Positions 1 through 5,075 of a stretch of DNA of 6,716 nucleotides are shown in pieces. The notes under the pieces are model-generated. The model saw only the letters and a list, made by a program, of their open reading frames with translations. It was not told the origin of the DNA and did not search any database. Every line of letters begins with the position of its first letter. The stretch's first letter is position 1. The stretch is from positions 1 to 6,716 of the forward strand of contig JANXXA010000146.1 in the NCBI GenBank assembly GCA_025350885.1, in the 5' to 3' direction. Both the position numbers and the translations under genes were made by a program. Source of the DNA: Phenylobacterium sp. Its GTDB lineage: Bacteria; Pseudomonadota; Alphaproteobacteria; Caulobacterales; Caulobacteraceae.

Positions 1-524
1 TAGCGTTCACCGACACCGGCCACGTGGGCGAGGCTGCCGCCCGGCCGCTGTTTCCAGGTCCCGCCGAGCACGATCTCCTTCAGCCGGCCCATCTCGTCGG
101 GACCGAAGGTCAGCGGCCGCTGGGCGCCCATCTTCACCCCGGTCCAGCCGTTCTCATTGTGGCTGGCGGTGACCATGGCCACGCACGGGGCGTCCAGATC
201 GAACTGCGCGAAATAGGCCATCGGCGACGTCGCCAGCCCGATGTCGATCACCTCACAACCGGCGGCCACCAGGCCGATGGTCAGGGCCTGTTTGATGCTC
301 AGCGAATAGGACCGATAGTCGTGGGCGACCACGATGCGCGTCTGGCCGAGCTCGTGGATATAGGTCCCCAGGCCCAGGCCCAGCGCCTGGACGCCCAGAA
401 GGTTGATCTCCGGCCCGAACAGCCAGCGCGCGTCATACTCCCGAAAGCCCGTGGCCTTGACCAGCGGCAGGGTCTCGAAGTCATAGGTGTTCTGGACGAG
501 GTCGGCGCGGGGGGCGGGCAGCAT
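1..524 (-). CDS. Phosphomannomutase/phosphoglucomutase, N-terminal part (3' end outside window)
   Basis: Interconverts hexose 6- and 1-phosphates in the cytoplasm, supplying mannose-1-P or glucose-1-P for LPS, capsule or exopolysaccharide precursors. The visible 174 codons cover the first alpha-D-phosphohexomutase domain and the start of the second. FREYDARW lies at residues 27-34, and the phosphoserine loop TASHNENGWTGVKMG at 119-133 makes Ser121 the expected phosphorylated residue. This loop reads SHNEN rather than the more common SHNP. Family members are about 460-500 aa, so roughly two thirds is missing past the left edge. The ATG at 524-522 is chosen because GGAG lies five bases upstream and there is no better start. 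The gene follows kdsD after 115 bases on the same strand, which fits an envelope-sugar cluster. Whether mannose or glucose is the main substrate cannot be told from this part. Confidence 0.93.
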   Translation of the reverse strand, partial: MLPAPRADLVQNTYDFETLPLVKATGFREYDARWLFGPEINLLGVQALGLGLGTYIHELGQTRIVVAHDYRSYSLSIKQALTIGLVAAGCEVIDIGLATSPMAYFAQFDLDAPCVAMVTASHNENGWTGVKMGAQRPLTFGPDEMGRLKEIVLGGTWKQRPGGSLAHVAGVGER

Positions 525-560
525 CGGGACTCCGGATAGGTTTCTAAGGTCGCGGGAAGG

Positions 561-576
561 GGCGGACTATGCCGCC
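561..576. repeat. Short GC-rich hairpin in the kdsD-phosphomannomutase gap
   Basis: GGCGG at 561-565 pairs with CCGCC at 572-576 around a 6-base loop. Neither strand has a T-run after it, so it is not a convincing terminator. Readthrough from kdsD into the phosphomannomutase gene remains possible. Confidence 0.4.
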
Positions 577-585
577 AACGCCCTT

Positions 586-619
586 CTGGAACGTGTACGG
601 GGCTGGAACGTGTACGGGG
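586..619. repeat. Perfect 17-bp tandem duplication, two copies
   Basis: CTGGAACGTGTACGGGG at 586-602 is repeated exactly at 603-619. It lies between the end of kdsD and the start of the phosphomannomutase gene, about 62-95 bases upstream of the latter's ATG. No reading frame assigned here uses it. It may be a tandem regulator site or a recent slippage duplication. Confidence 0.9.
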
Positions 620-639
620 CCTTCCGGCTCCTTGATGAG

Positions 640-1620
640 CTACATCACCCCAGCGCGCAGAATGTCGTGAACGTGCAGGATGCCGACCGGCTGTCCGGCC
701 TCGACGACGAACAGCACGGTGACCGCCGGCGCCGGGTCGCTCATCAGCGCCAGGGCCTCCGAGGCCAGCATGCCGGGGGGCACGGTCTTCTTTGGACCCG
801 CTGTCATCACCTCGCCGGCCGTGTGCGCCAACAGGCCGTCGATGTGGCGGCGCAGGTCGCCGTCGCTGACCGCCCCGACCAGCCGGCCCGCGTTATCGGT
901 CACGCCGACGATGCCCCACCGCTTCTCGGTCATCACCAGCAGAGTGTCGGGCATGGGCGTATCGGCGCTGACAGTCGGCACTTCGCCCATACCATGCATC
1001 AGATCGCCGACAGTCTTCAGCATGGCGCCAAGCTTTCCGCCGGGATGAAAGATCCGGAAATCCTGCGGCCGGAACCCGCGCCGTTCCAGCAGCGCCACCG
1101 CCAGGGCGTCGCCCAGCGCCATCTGCAAGGTGGTCGACGTGGTCGGCGCATTGACTTCCGAGGTGGCCTCGTCGGCCGCCGCCAGCCGCAGCACCACATC
1201 GGCCGCCTGGCCCAGCGCGCTGGCGGGCTCGGCGGTCAGCGCGATCAGCGGGATCGAAAACCGCTTGGCGTAGGCCAGGATGTCGGCCAGCTCGCGCACC
1301 TCACCGGACTTCGAGAGCGCCACGATCACGTCGTCCTGGGCGATCATCCCCAGGTCGCCATGGCTGGCTTCCGCCGGATGGACGAAGAACGCCGGCGAGC
1401 CGGTGGAGGCAAAGGTGGCGGCGATCTTGCGCGCCACGTGGCCCGACTTGCCCATGCCGGTGCAGACGATCCGACCGGCTTTTGCCGGTGTCTGCGCGGC
1501 GAACAGCAGGTCGACGGCCCTGGTGAACGGCTCACCCAGCGCGGCGGCCTGGGCTGTCAGAGCGTCGGCTTCCGCCGCGAGCACGCGCCGACCGATACCG
1601 ATGGCGTCAAAGTCGCTCAT
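640..1620 (-). CDS. kdsD: Arabinose-5-phosphate isomerase (KpsF/GutQ/KdsD family)
   Basis: Converts D-ribulose 5-phosphate to D-arabinose 5-phosphate, the first committed step to Kdo for LPS inner core. The 326 residues are close to the 328 of E. coli KdsD. An SIS sugar-isomerase domain fills about residues 35-190, with GMGKSGH at 55-61, HPAEASHGDLG at 81-91 and APTTSTT at 158-164. Two CBS domains follow (about 205-262 and 268-326), with SDGDLRRHI at 252-260 and the closing LHVHDILRAGVM. Aligned from memory with E. coli KdsD, the four catalytic residues K59, E111, E152 and H193 correspond to Lys58, Glu110, Glu151 and His192, all present. The start overlaps the stop of the upstream small gene as ATGA and lacks a clear Shine-Dalgarno, so translation is probably coupled. 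Paralogues KpsF and GutQ share this architecture; the chromosomal KdsD role is inferred. Confidence 0.95.
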   Translation of the reverse strand: MSDFDAIGIGRRVLAAEADALTAQAAALGEPFTRAVDLLFAAQTPAKAGRIVCTGMGKSGHVARKIAATFASTGSPAFFVHPAEASHGDLGMIAQDDVIVALSKSGEVRELADILAYAKRFSIPLIALTAEPASALGQAADVVLRLAAADEATSEVNAPTTSTTLQMALGDALAVALLERRGFRPQDFRIFHPGGKLGAMLKTVGDLMHGMGEVPTVSADTPMPDTLLVMTEKRWGIVGVTDNAGRLVGAVSDGDLRRHIDGLLAHTAGEVMTAGPKKTVPPGMLASEALALMSDPAPAVTVLFVVEAGQPVGILHVHDILRAGVM

Positions 1621-1862
1621 TGCGAGGGTGCGATCGCCTGGGATTGCAGTTTGCGCACCGCGTCGCGCGCCTGGGTGACGTGGCGCTGGGCGGCCTCGGT
1701 CTCACGGCGCATGGCGGCCTGCATGGCGGGGGTGCGCTGCACCGGGGTCGTCCCGAAAGGGGCCGGCGAGCGGCCGCCGTAGCCTTGCGGCCAGACCATC
1801 GCCAGCGCCACGGCGGCCACGGCCGCGAGCGCCAGCATCGGCAGGTAGAGGCGGTCGATCAT
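1617..1862 (-). CDS. Small membrane-anchored protein of unknown function (81 aa)
   Basis: I do not recognise a named family. The protein begins MIDRLYLP, then has one hydrophobic segment (about residues 7-24, rich in Leu, Ala and Val) that should act as an uncleaved signal anchor. A Pro/Gly linker and a charged, helix-prone tail (about 46-75, with Arg, Glu, Gln and Ala) follow. It would sit in the inner membrane, and the tail is possibly periplasmic. Its 3' end overlaps kdsD by ATGA, so the two are very likely one transcript. The position next to kdsD recalls lptC in E. coli, but at 81 aa it is far too short and shows no LptC-like beta domain. The frame stays open upstream to 1937, but that extension is Arg/Gly-rich and would cross the promoter-like element. 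The ATG at 1862 is preferred. Confidence 0.7.
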   Translation of the reverse strand: MIDRLYLPMLALAAVAAVALAMVWPQGYGGRSPAPFGTTPVQRTPAMQAAMRRETEAAQRHVTQARDAVRKLQSQAIAPSQ

Positions 1863-1868
1863 CGGCGA

Positions 1869-1898
1869 GCTATAGCGGGTTCGCGCACCGCCGACCAA
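1869..1898 (-). promoter_or_regulatory. Candidate housekeeping promoter for the small-protein-kdsD operon
   Basis: Read on the minus strand, TTGGTC (1898-1893) stands 18 bases from TATAGC (1874-1869), inside GCTATAGC, which resembles the Caulobacter -10 consensus GCTANAWC recalled from literature. Only six bases separate this box from the ATG at 1862, so transcription would start at or next to the A of the start codon. No Shine-Dalgarno is present, which fits a leaderless mRNA. GCTATAGC is also a perfect palindrome. Confidence 0.5.
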
Positions 1899-1902
1899 TC
1901 CG

Positions 1903-1930
1903 TTGCATAGCAGCCCTCGACCGATAGAAC
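1903..1930 (+). promoter_or_regulatory. Candidate promoter for gpmA
   Basis: TTGCAT (1903-1908) is followed after 16 bases by TAGAAC (1925-1930), within GATAGAAC, which matches seven of eight positions of the recalled GCTANAWC consensus. Transcription would begin near 1937, giving a leader of about 27 bases that contains the GGAG at 1951-1954. It is divergent from the opposite promoter, and the two share the 1863-1963 gap. Confidence 0.42.
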
Positions 1931-1963
1931 GTCGCAAACCAACCCGTCCCGGAGATCCCGCCC

Positions 1964-2680
1964 TTGCCCACCCTGATCCTGCTGCGCCACGGCCAGAGCC
2001 AGTGGAACCTGGAGGACCGCTTCACCGGCTGGGTCGATGTCGACCTGACCGCCGAGGGCGAAGCCCAGGCAACGAAAGCCGGCGAGTTGATCAGGGCGGC
2101 CGGCCTGTCCATCGACCGCTGTTTCACGTCGGTATTGACGCGGGCGATCCGCACATCCTGGCTGGCGCTCGCCGCTGCCGGCCAGAGTTTCGTGCCGGAG
2201 GTCAAGGACTGGCGGCTGAACGAGCGGCACTACGGCGGCCTCACCGGCCTGAACAAGACCGATACCGCCGCCAAGTATGGCGCGGACCAGGTGAAGATCT
2301 GGCGGCGGTCCTACGATATCCCGCCGCCCCCATTGCCCCCAGGTGGGGCGTTCGATTTCGCCGCCGACCGCCGCTACGCCGGCGCGACCCTGCCCGACAC
2401 CGAAAGCCTAGCGACCACGCTGTCGCGCGTCCAGCCCTACTGGGAAGCGCGGATTGCGCCCCGCCTGACGGCCGGCGAAACCCTGCTGGTCGCCGCCCAC
2501 GGCAATTCCCTGCGCGCTATCGTCAAGCTGCTGTTGGGGCTCGGCGCGCAGGCTATCGTCGGCGTCGAGATCCCTACCGGCAACCCGCTGCTGATCGAAC
2601 TTGACGCTGCGTTGAAGCCCACGGCCGCGCGCTATCTCGACGCGTCCAGGGCTCAGTCCCTGCCGCTGATCGCTCCGTGA
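1964..2680 (+). CDS. gpmA: 2,3-bisphosphoglycerate-dependent phosphoglycerate mutase
   Basis: Interconverts 3- and 2-phosphoglycerate in lower glycolysis and gluconeogenesis, cytoplasmic. The 238-aa protein carries the histidine phosphatase signature LLRHGQSQWN, with His9 as the phosphorylated residue. Other family elements are TSVLTRAIRT (55-64), RLNERHYGGLTGLNK (84-98, Glu87 as proton donor/acceptor), WRRSYDIPPPP (113-123) and the second catalytic histidine in AAHGNSLR (His179). E. coli GpmA is 250 aa; this one is shorter in the loop after the Pro-rich stretch, at about residues 127-143, and at the C-terminus. The start is TTG: GGAG lies nine bases upstream, and the conserved PTLILLRHG begins immediately after it, leaving no room for another start. 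The next gene begins one base past the stop, so co-transcription is likely. Confidence 0.96.
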   Translation: MPTLILLRHGQSQWNLEDRFTGWVDVDLTAEGEAQATKAGELIRAAGLSIDRCFTSVLTRAIRTSWLALAAAGQSFVPEVKDWRLNERHYGGLTGLNKTDTAAKYGADQVKIWRRSYDIPPPPLPPGGAFDFAADRRYAGATLPDTESLATTLSRVQPYWEARIAPRLTAGETLLVAAHGNSLRAIVKLLLGLGAQAIVGVEIPTGNPLLIELDAALKPTAARYLDASRAQSLPLIAP

Positions 2681-2681
2681 A

Positions 2682-3119
2682 ATGAGCGGTGACGACCAAG
2701 CCTGGATGCGCCGCGCTATAGCGCTCGCCCGCGCGCGGGTCGGGCTCACCGGCGACAATCCCTCGGTCGGCTGCGTGATCGTCCGCGACGGCGTGGTGCT
2801 GGGCGAGGCGGCCACGGCCGAGGGCGGTCGACCGCACGCCGAGGAGCAGGCGCTGGACCAGGCTGGCGCGGCGGCCCGCGGCGCCACGGCCTATGTCACC
2901 CTGGAGCCGTGCGGCGAGCGGTCGTCGGGCCACGCCTCCTGCGGCGCGCGGCTGGTCGAGGCGGGCGTCATCCGCGTGGTCGCCGCCTGCGCGGACGCCT
3001 CGGCCCTGGCGGCCGGGCGCGGGCCGCGGAGACTGGCGACCGCCGGCGTTGTCTATGATCTGGGCCTGTTGCGCGCCGAGGCCCAGCTTCTTTACGCGGA
3101 CTACCGCCCGCGCCCGTGA
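2682..3119 (+). CDS. Stand-alone RibD-like zinc deaminase domain protein
   Basis: This 145-aa protein is a cytidine-deaminase fold enzyme most like the N-terminal deaminase half of RibD, which removes an amino group from the pyrimidine intermediate of riboflavin synthesis. Visible are MRRAIALARA (9-18), DNPSVGCVIV (25-34), the catalytic HAE at 52-54 and TLEPCGERSSGHASC at 73-87. His52, Cys77 and Cys87 would bind zinc and Glu54 would shuttle protons. The reductase half (about 200 aa) of a normal RibD is absent: the frame stops right after the deaminase fold. Cysteine spacing is ten residues, where RibD as I recall it has nine (PCxHxGRTPPC), and the usual PNP is DNP. A paralogue with a changed substrate is therefore as likely as a true riboflavin enzyme. 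It begins one base after the gpmA stop and is probably coupled to it. Confidence 0.82.
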   Translation: MSGDDQAWMRRAIALARARVGLTGDNPSVGCVIVRDGVVLGEAATAEGGRPHAEEQALDQAGAAARGATAYVTLEPCGERSSGHASCGARLVEAGVIRVVAACADASALAAGRGPRRLATAGVVYDLGLLRAEAQLLYADYRPRP

Positions 3120-3245
3120 GTCTGGACTTTCCGCGGACTCCATCAGCCGCCGAAATCATGGTGACCAAAGTCCTAAGGCTGGCCCCGCCCGTGCATTCCC
3201 CCCTGCGACCGGCGGTTTGCCTGTGCCACTTTGGGATTTTCGATG

Positions 3246-3416
3246 ATGTCAGATGCTTTGGATATGGCCACCAACGCCTGCGCCGCCCTGGCGGCCGGGC
3301 TGTCGGAGATTGGCGGTCAGGTTGTCGTCCTCGCCGGCGAGCATCCGATCGTCGCGTTCCAGGTGCTTTCGGCAGCCTCCATCGTCGCGTTGATGCGCAC
3401 CGGCTCGCGGATCTGA
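3246..3416 (+). CDS. Hypothetical 56-aa hydrophobic peptide
   Basis: I do not recognise this product. The peptide starts MSDALDMATNACAALAAGLS and holds two moderately hydrophobic stretches, about residues 11-30 and 36-51, either side of GEHP. It could be an amphipathic or weakly membrane-inserting helix pair. Codons after the first few strongly favour G or C at the third position, which supports coding. The stop and the next gene's start share bases as TGATG, a strong sign of translational coupling. ATGs at 3243 and 3246 are adjacent, and a TTG at 3231 is also in frame. Only a weak GGGA at 3233-3236 serves as ribosome site, so the exact start is uncertain. A tiny phage-like or toxin-like peptide cannot be excluded, but nothing in the sequence shows it. 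Confidence 0.5.
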   Translation: MSDALDMATNACAALAAGLSEIGGQVVVLAGEHPIVAFQVLSAASIVALMRTGSRI

Positions 3417-3991
3417 TGAGCCGAGCCGTTGACCCGCTCCCGCCGCTGGGCCTGCTCGGCAGCCTGCCGTGGCGGACCAAGGTTGGCGACCGGCGGGCGG
3501 TGCGCAAGCTGCTGATCGCGGTCGGAATCGACCCGCGCGGCGGCTTGGGGGGCGAGCTTCTGCCGGTGTTCAGCCAGCGGGTGAGCGACTGCCGCGACCT
3601 CTTCGTGCTGCGGGGCGTCCGGGCCAAGCGGCGGAGCGTTCTGCAGATGGCCGGCCGGGCGCTGGCCAGCGATGCCGAGCAGATCGCTGGACTGGACGCT
3701 GTGGCCAATGGCACGGCACGCGCGCTGCTGCGCGCGCTTTCCGACATCATCGAAGTTCAGGCCGGCCATCCGGCGCCCGCCCGGGTCGTCCCGGTCGTCC
3801 CTGTCGTCCCCGTCGCCCCCGGCGCGCCGACGCCGCCGCGGATGGGTCCGCGCCAAGCCCTCGAGCTCAGGCGCGCGGCCGATCGCCAACGCCACGATCG
3901 CCGGTCACAGGCGCGACCGCGCACGGCTTGCGGGTCGGACACGGTGATCTGGACCGACGCGCGCCGCGAGGACCAGCGGCTGGCGGCCTGA
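3416..3991 (+). CDS. Hypothetical basic protein with Val-Pro repeat (191 aa)
   Basis: No family is recognised. Residues 1-115 look globular and mostly helical, with several Leu/Ala/Arg-rich segments such as RRAVRKLLIAVGIDP (26-40) and the stretch around 71-113. A low-complexity linker VVPVVPVVPVAPGAP at 124-138 follows. The last fifty residues are strongly basic (LRRAADRQRHDRRSQARPR) and end in DTVIWTDARREDQRLAA. The basic tail suggests nucleic-acid or acidic-partner binding, but that is inference only. The ATG overlaps the stop of the upstream 56-aa gene (TGATG). The same frame is open back to a GTG at 3116, but the added segment has poor codon bias and conflicts with the small gene, so 3416 is chosen. 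It converges on hsp20, and I see no U-tract terminator for this strand. Confidence 0.65.
   Translation: MSRAVDPLPPLGLLGSLPWRTKVGDRRAVRKLLIAVGIDPRGGLGGELLPVFSQRVSDCRDLFVLRGVRAKRRSVLQMAGRALASDAEQIAGLDAVANGTARALLRALSDIIEVQAGHPAPARVVPVVPVVPVAPGAPTPPRMGPRQALELRRAADRQRHDRRSQARPRTACGSDTVIWTDARREDQRLAA
3785..3820 (+). repeat. Four 9-bp tandem units inside the 191-aa gene
   Basis: GTCGTCCCG, GTCGTCCCT, GTCGTCCCC and GTCGCCCCC follow one another in frame and encode VVP three times, then VAP. Copy number in such a unit can change by slippage without shifting the frame, so linker length may vary between strains. Confidence 0.8.
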
Positions 3992-4014
3992 CCCAGTCGG
4001 GCAAGGCGCACACG

Positions 4015-4045
4015 AAAAAGGGCGGCGCGGTCGCCCACGCCGCCC
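4015..4045 (-). terminator. Rho-independent terminator of hsp20
   Basis: On the minus strand, GGGCGGCG (4045-4038) pairs perfectly with CGCCGCCC (4027-4020) around a 10-base loop and is followed at once by five T residues (4019-4015). It begins 24 bases after the hsp20 stop. The plus strand lacks a T-run after the same stem, so it acts for hsp20 only. Confidence 0.85.
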
Positions 4046-4069
4046 CCGGGTCAGTTCGACCGCTGAGCC

Positions 4070-4525
4070 TTAAGCGGCGGCTTTTTCACCCTCGATCAGA
4101 CTGGGTTGGCCGAGCGCGATCTCGATCCGGCGCTGCTTCAGCGCCTCGGGAAGTTCGCGCTTCAGGGCGATGGACAGCAGACCATCGGCGAGGCTGGCTT
4201 GCGTCACCAGCACATAGTCCGCCAGCTGGAACCGGCGCTCGAAATTGCGCTCGGCCAGGCCGCGGTGCAGGAACCGGCGCGGCTCGTCGTTCGCCGCCTT
4301 ACGCCCAGTGACGGTGAGCAGGTTTTCCTTCACCTCGATGTTCAGTTCCTCGGCGCGGAAGCCGGCCACGGCGATCTCGACGCGGTAGGCGTTCTCGTCG
4401 GTGCGCTCGATATTGTACGGAGGATAGCCGGCTGCGCCGTCGGCGGCGGCGGTGTCCAGCAGGTCCGCCAGCCGGTCAAAGCCGACGACGGAGCGATAGA
4501 GCGGGGAGAAATCGATCGTACGCAT
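4070..4525 (-). CDS. Small heat-shock protein, Hsp20/IbpA type
   Basis: An ATP-independent holdase that binds unfolding proteins during heat stress and keeps them ready for refolding by DnaK/ClpB. The 151 residues match the usual length of class A bacterial sHsps. The N-terminus FSPLYRSVVGFDRLADLLD (6-24) is the IbpA-type motif. The alpha-crystallin domain runs from about YPPYNIER (39-46) to residue 133, with VAGFRAEELNIEVKENLLTVTG and RRFLHRGLAERNFERRF inside. The consensus ASLADGLLSIAL is present, and a C-terminal IEI anchor follows. The ATG at 4525 is chosen because AAGGA lies nine bases upstream and the conserved N-terminus starts here. The frame is open further upstream, but that part is not Hsp20-like. 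The gene appears monocistronic, with its own promoter-like boxes, thermosensor-like leader and terminator. Confidence 0.96.
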   Translation of the reverse strand: MRTIDFSPLYRSVVGFDRLADLLDTAAADGAAGYPPYNIERTDENAYRVEIAVAGFRAEELNIEVKENLLTVTGRKAANDEPRRFLHRGLAERNFERRFQLADYVLVTQASLADGLLSIALKRELPEALKQRRIEIALGQPSLIEGEKAAA

Positions 4526-4626
4526 GGGGTCACATCCTTCTTGCAAAGCAAGGCTGCGGTTCAAGATGAGGTCACGAGCCCGAAGGCCTCGCGCACTCAG
4601 AAGGCCCGGACATCCAGCGCCTCCGA
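4526..4626 (-). ncRNA. ROSE-like RNA thermometer in the hsp20 leader
   Basis: The leader just before the ATG folds as CCTTGCTTTGCAAGAAGG (4553-4536, minus strand). CCUU pairs with AAGG and CUU with AAG, G4549 is left as a single bulge, and the loop is UGC. The stem buries the Shine-Dalgarno AAGGA (4539-4535). A UYGCU motif with a bulged G facing the ribosome site is the hallmark of ROSE elements upstream of small heat-shock genes in alphaproteobacteria. An upstream hairpin with a CC-UUCG-GG tetraloop (4591-4575) fits the multi-hairpin layout. Heating would melt the weak last stem and free translation. The 5' limit depends on the predicted transcription start near 4626 and is approximate. Confidence 0.72.
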
Positions 4627-4632
4627 TCCGTG

Positions 4633-4660
4633 AGGTAGGTGTGCGGTTTTCCGGTTCAAG
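4633..4660 (-). promoter_or_regulatory. Candidate sigma-32 (RpoH) promoter of hsp20
   Basis: On the minus strand, CTTGAA (4660-4655) is an exact sigma-32 -35 core. After 14 bases comes ACCTACCT (4640-4633), a partial match to the CCCCATNT-type -10. A start near 4626 would give a leader of about 100 nt, the size expected for a ROSE element. The -10 is imperfect, so the call is tentative. Confidence 0.45.
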
Positions 4661-4685
4661 ACCTTGCACCCGCCGCCGTTCCGCA

Positions 4686-4738
4686 CAGGACCTGGGGCGC
4701 CACGGTTTACTTCGCCCCCGCCAGAAGCGAAGGTCCTG
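4686..4738 (+). promoter_or_regulatory. Structured leader with two mutually exclusive hairpins before the SCP2 gene
   Basis: CAGGACCT (4686-4693) pairs with AGGTCCTG (4731-4738), and the adjoining GGGGCG (4694-4699) with CGCCCC (4713-4718), leaving 12 bases bulged on one side. CTTCGC (4710-4715) can instead pair with GCGAAG (4727-4732), which breaks the first fold. The structure ends seven bases before GGGAG, the ribosome site of the SCP2 gene. No promoter for this operon was clear, so whether the element is transcribed is not shown. Confidence 0.35.
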
Positions 4739-4757
4739 GTGACGTGGGAGAGCCGGC

Positions 4758-5066
4758 ATGGCGACGCTGGAGGAACTGACGGACCGAATTCGCGCCGCCG
4801 CCACATCGGGCGAGGCGCTGGCCAACTCCATACGCATCGATCTCAAAGGCGAGGGCGTGATCCACATCGCCCGCGGCCTGGTGACCAACGATGACCGCCC
4901 GGCGGACCTGGTGGTCACGGTGGCGCTGAAGGACCTGACCGCCCTGGGCCGGGGTGAGCTTGACGCCACGCGCGCGATGATGACCGGCCGGCTCAAGCTC
5001 TCGGACATGGGACTGGCCATGAAACTTCGTCCGCAGATTCAGTCTCTGTTTTCCAAAGCGGCCTAA
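4758..5066 (+). CDS. SCP2 sterol-binding domain protein
   Basis: A free-standing SCP2-fold protein of 102 aa, which binds fatty acyl chains, acyl-CoA or other lipids in a hydrophobic tunnel. The single domain fills the whole sequence. IRIDLKGEGVIHI (26-38) gives the early strands, and ADLVVTVALKDLTALGRGELD (49-69) the middle. TGRLKLSDMGLAMKLRPQIQSLF (76-98) is the family's typical closing segment, with the G-x-L-K-L turn. No signal peptide is seen, so it is cytoplasmic. GGGAG lies seven bases before the ATG, a good ribosome site. The hydrolase gene starts within ten bases of its stop, and that partnership suggests it handles the lipid substrate or product of that enzyme. Bacteria mostly lack sterols, so a fatty-acid-type ligand is more likely than a sterol. 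Confidence 0.9.
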   Translation: MATLEELTDRIRAAATSGEALANSIRIDLKGEGVIHIARGLVTNDDRPADLVVTVALKDLTALGRGELDATRAMMTGRLKLSDMGLAMKLRPQIQSLFSKAA

Positions 5067-5075
5067 GGCATGCCG

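Noticed and set aside
487..1782. Long plus-strand open frame of 431 codons opposite kdsD
   Set aside because: It is antisense to a complete, well-conserved isomerase, is rich in Arg, Gln, Gly and His typical of GC-rich shadow frames, and shows no domain.
1863..1937. Upstream start at 1937 for the small membrane protein
   Set aside because: It would place the promoter-like GCTATAGC inside the gene and add an Arg/Gly-rich segment before the membrane anchor.
3118..3245. FMN riboswitch or terminator between the deaminase gene and the small peptide gene
   Set aside because: Only short imperfect dyads were found (GAGTC/GACTC; CCAAAGT/ACTTTGG). There is no T-run and no FMN aptamer core.
3116..3415. 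GTG at 3116 as start of the 191-aa gene, overlapping the deaminase stop as GTGA
   Set aside because: The added 100 residues have poor third-position bias and shadow-like Arg/Gly composition, while another frame codes the 56-aa peptide across part of the same stretch.
4526..5020. N-terminal extension of Hsp20 in the same open frame
   Set aside because: It would read through the ROSE-like leader and the divergent SCP2 gene. The conserved N-terminus and a good ribosome site mark 4525 as the start.
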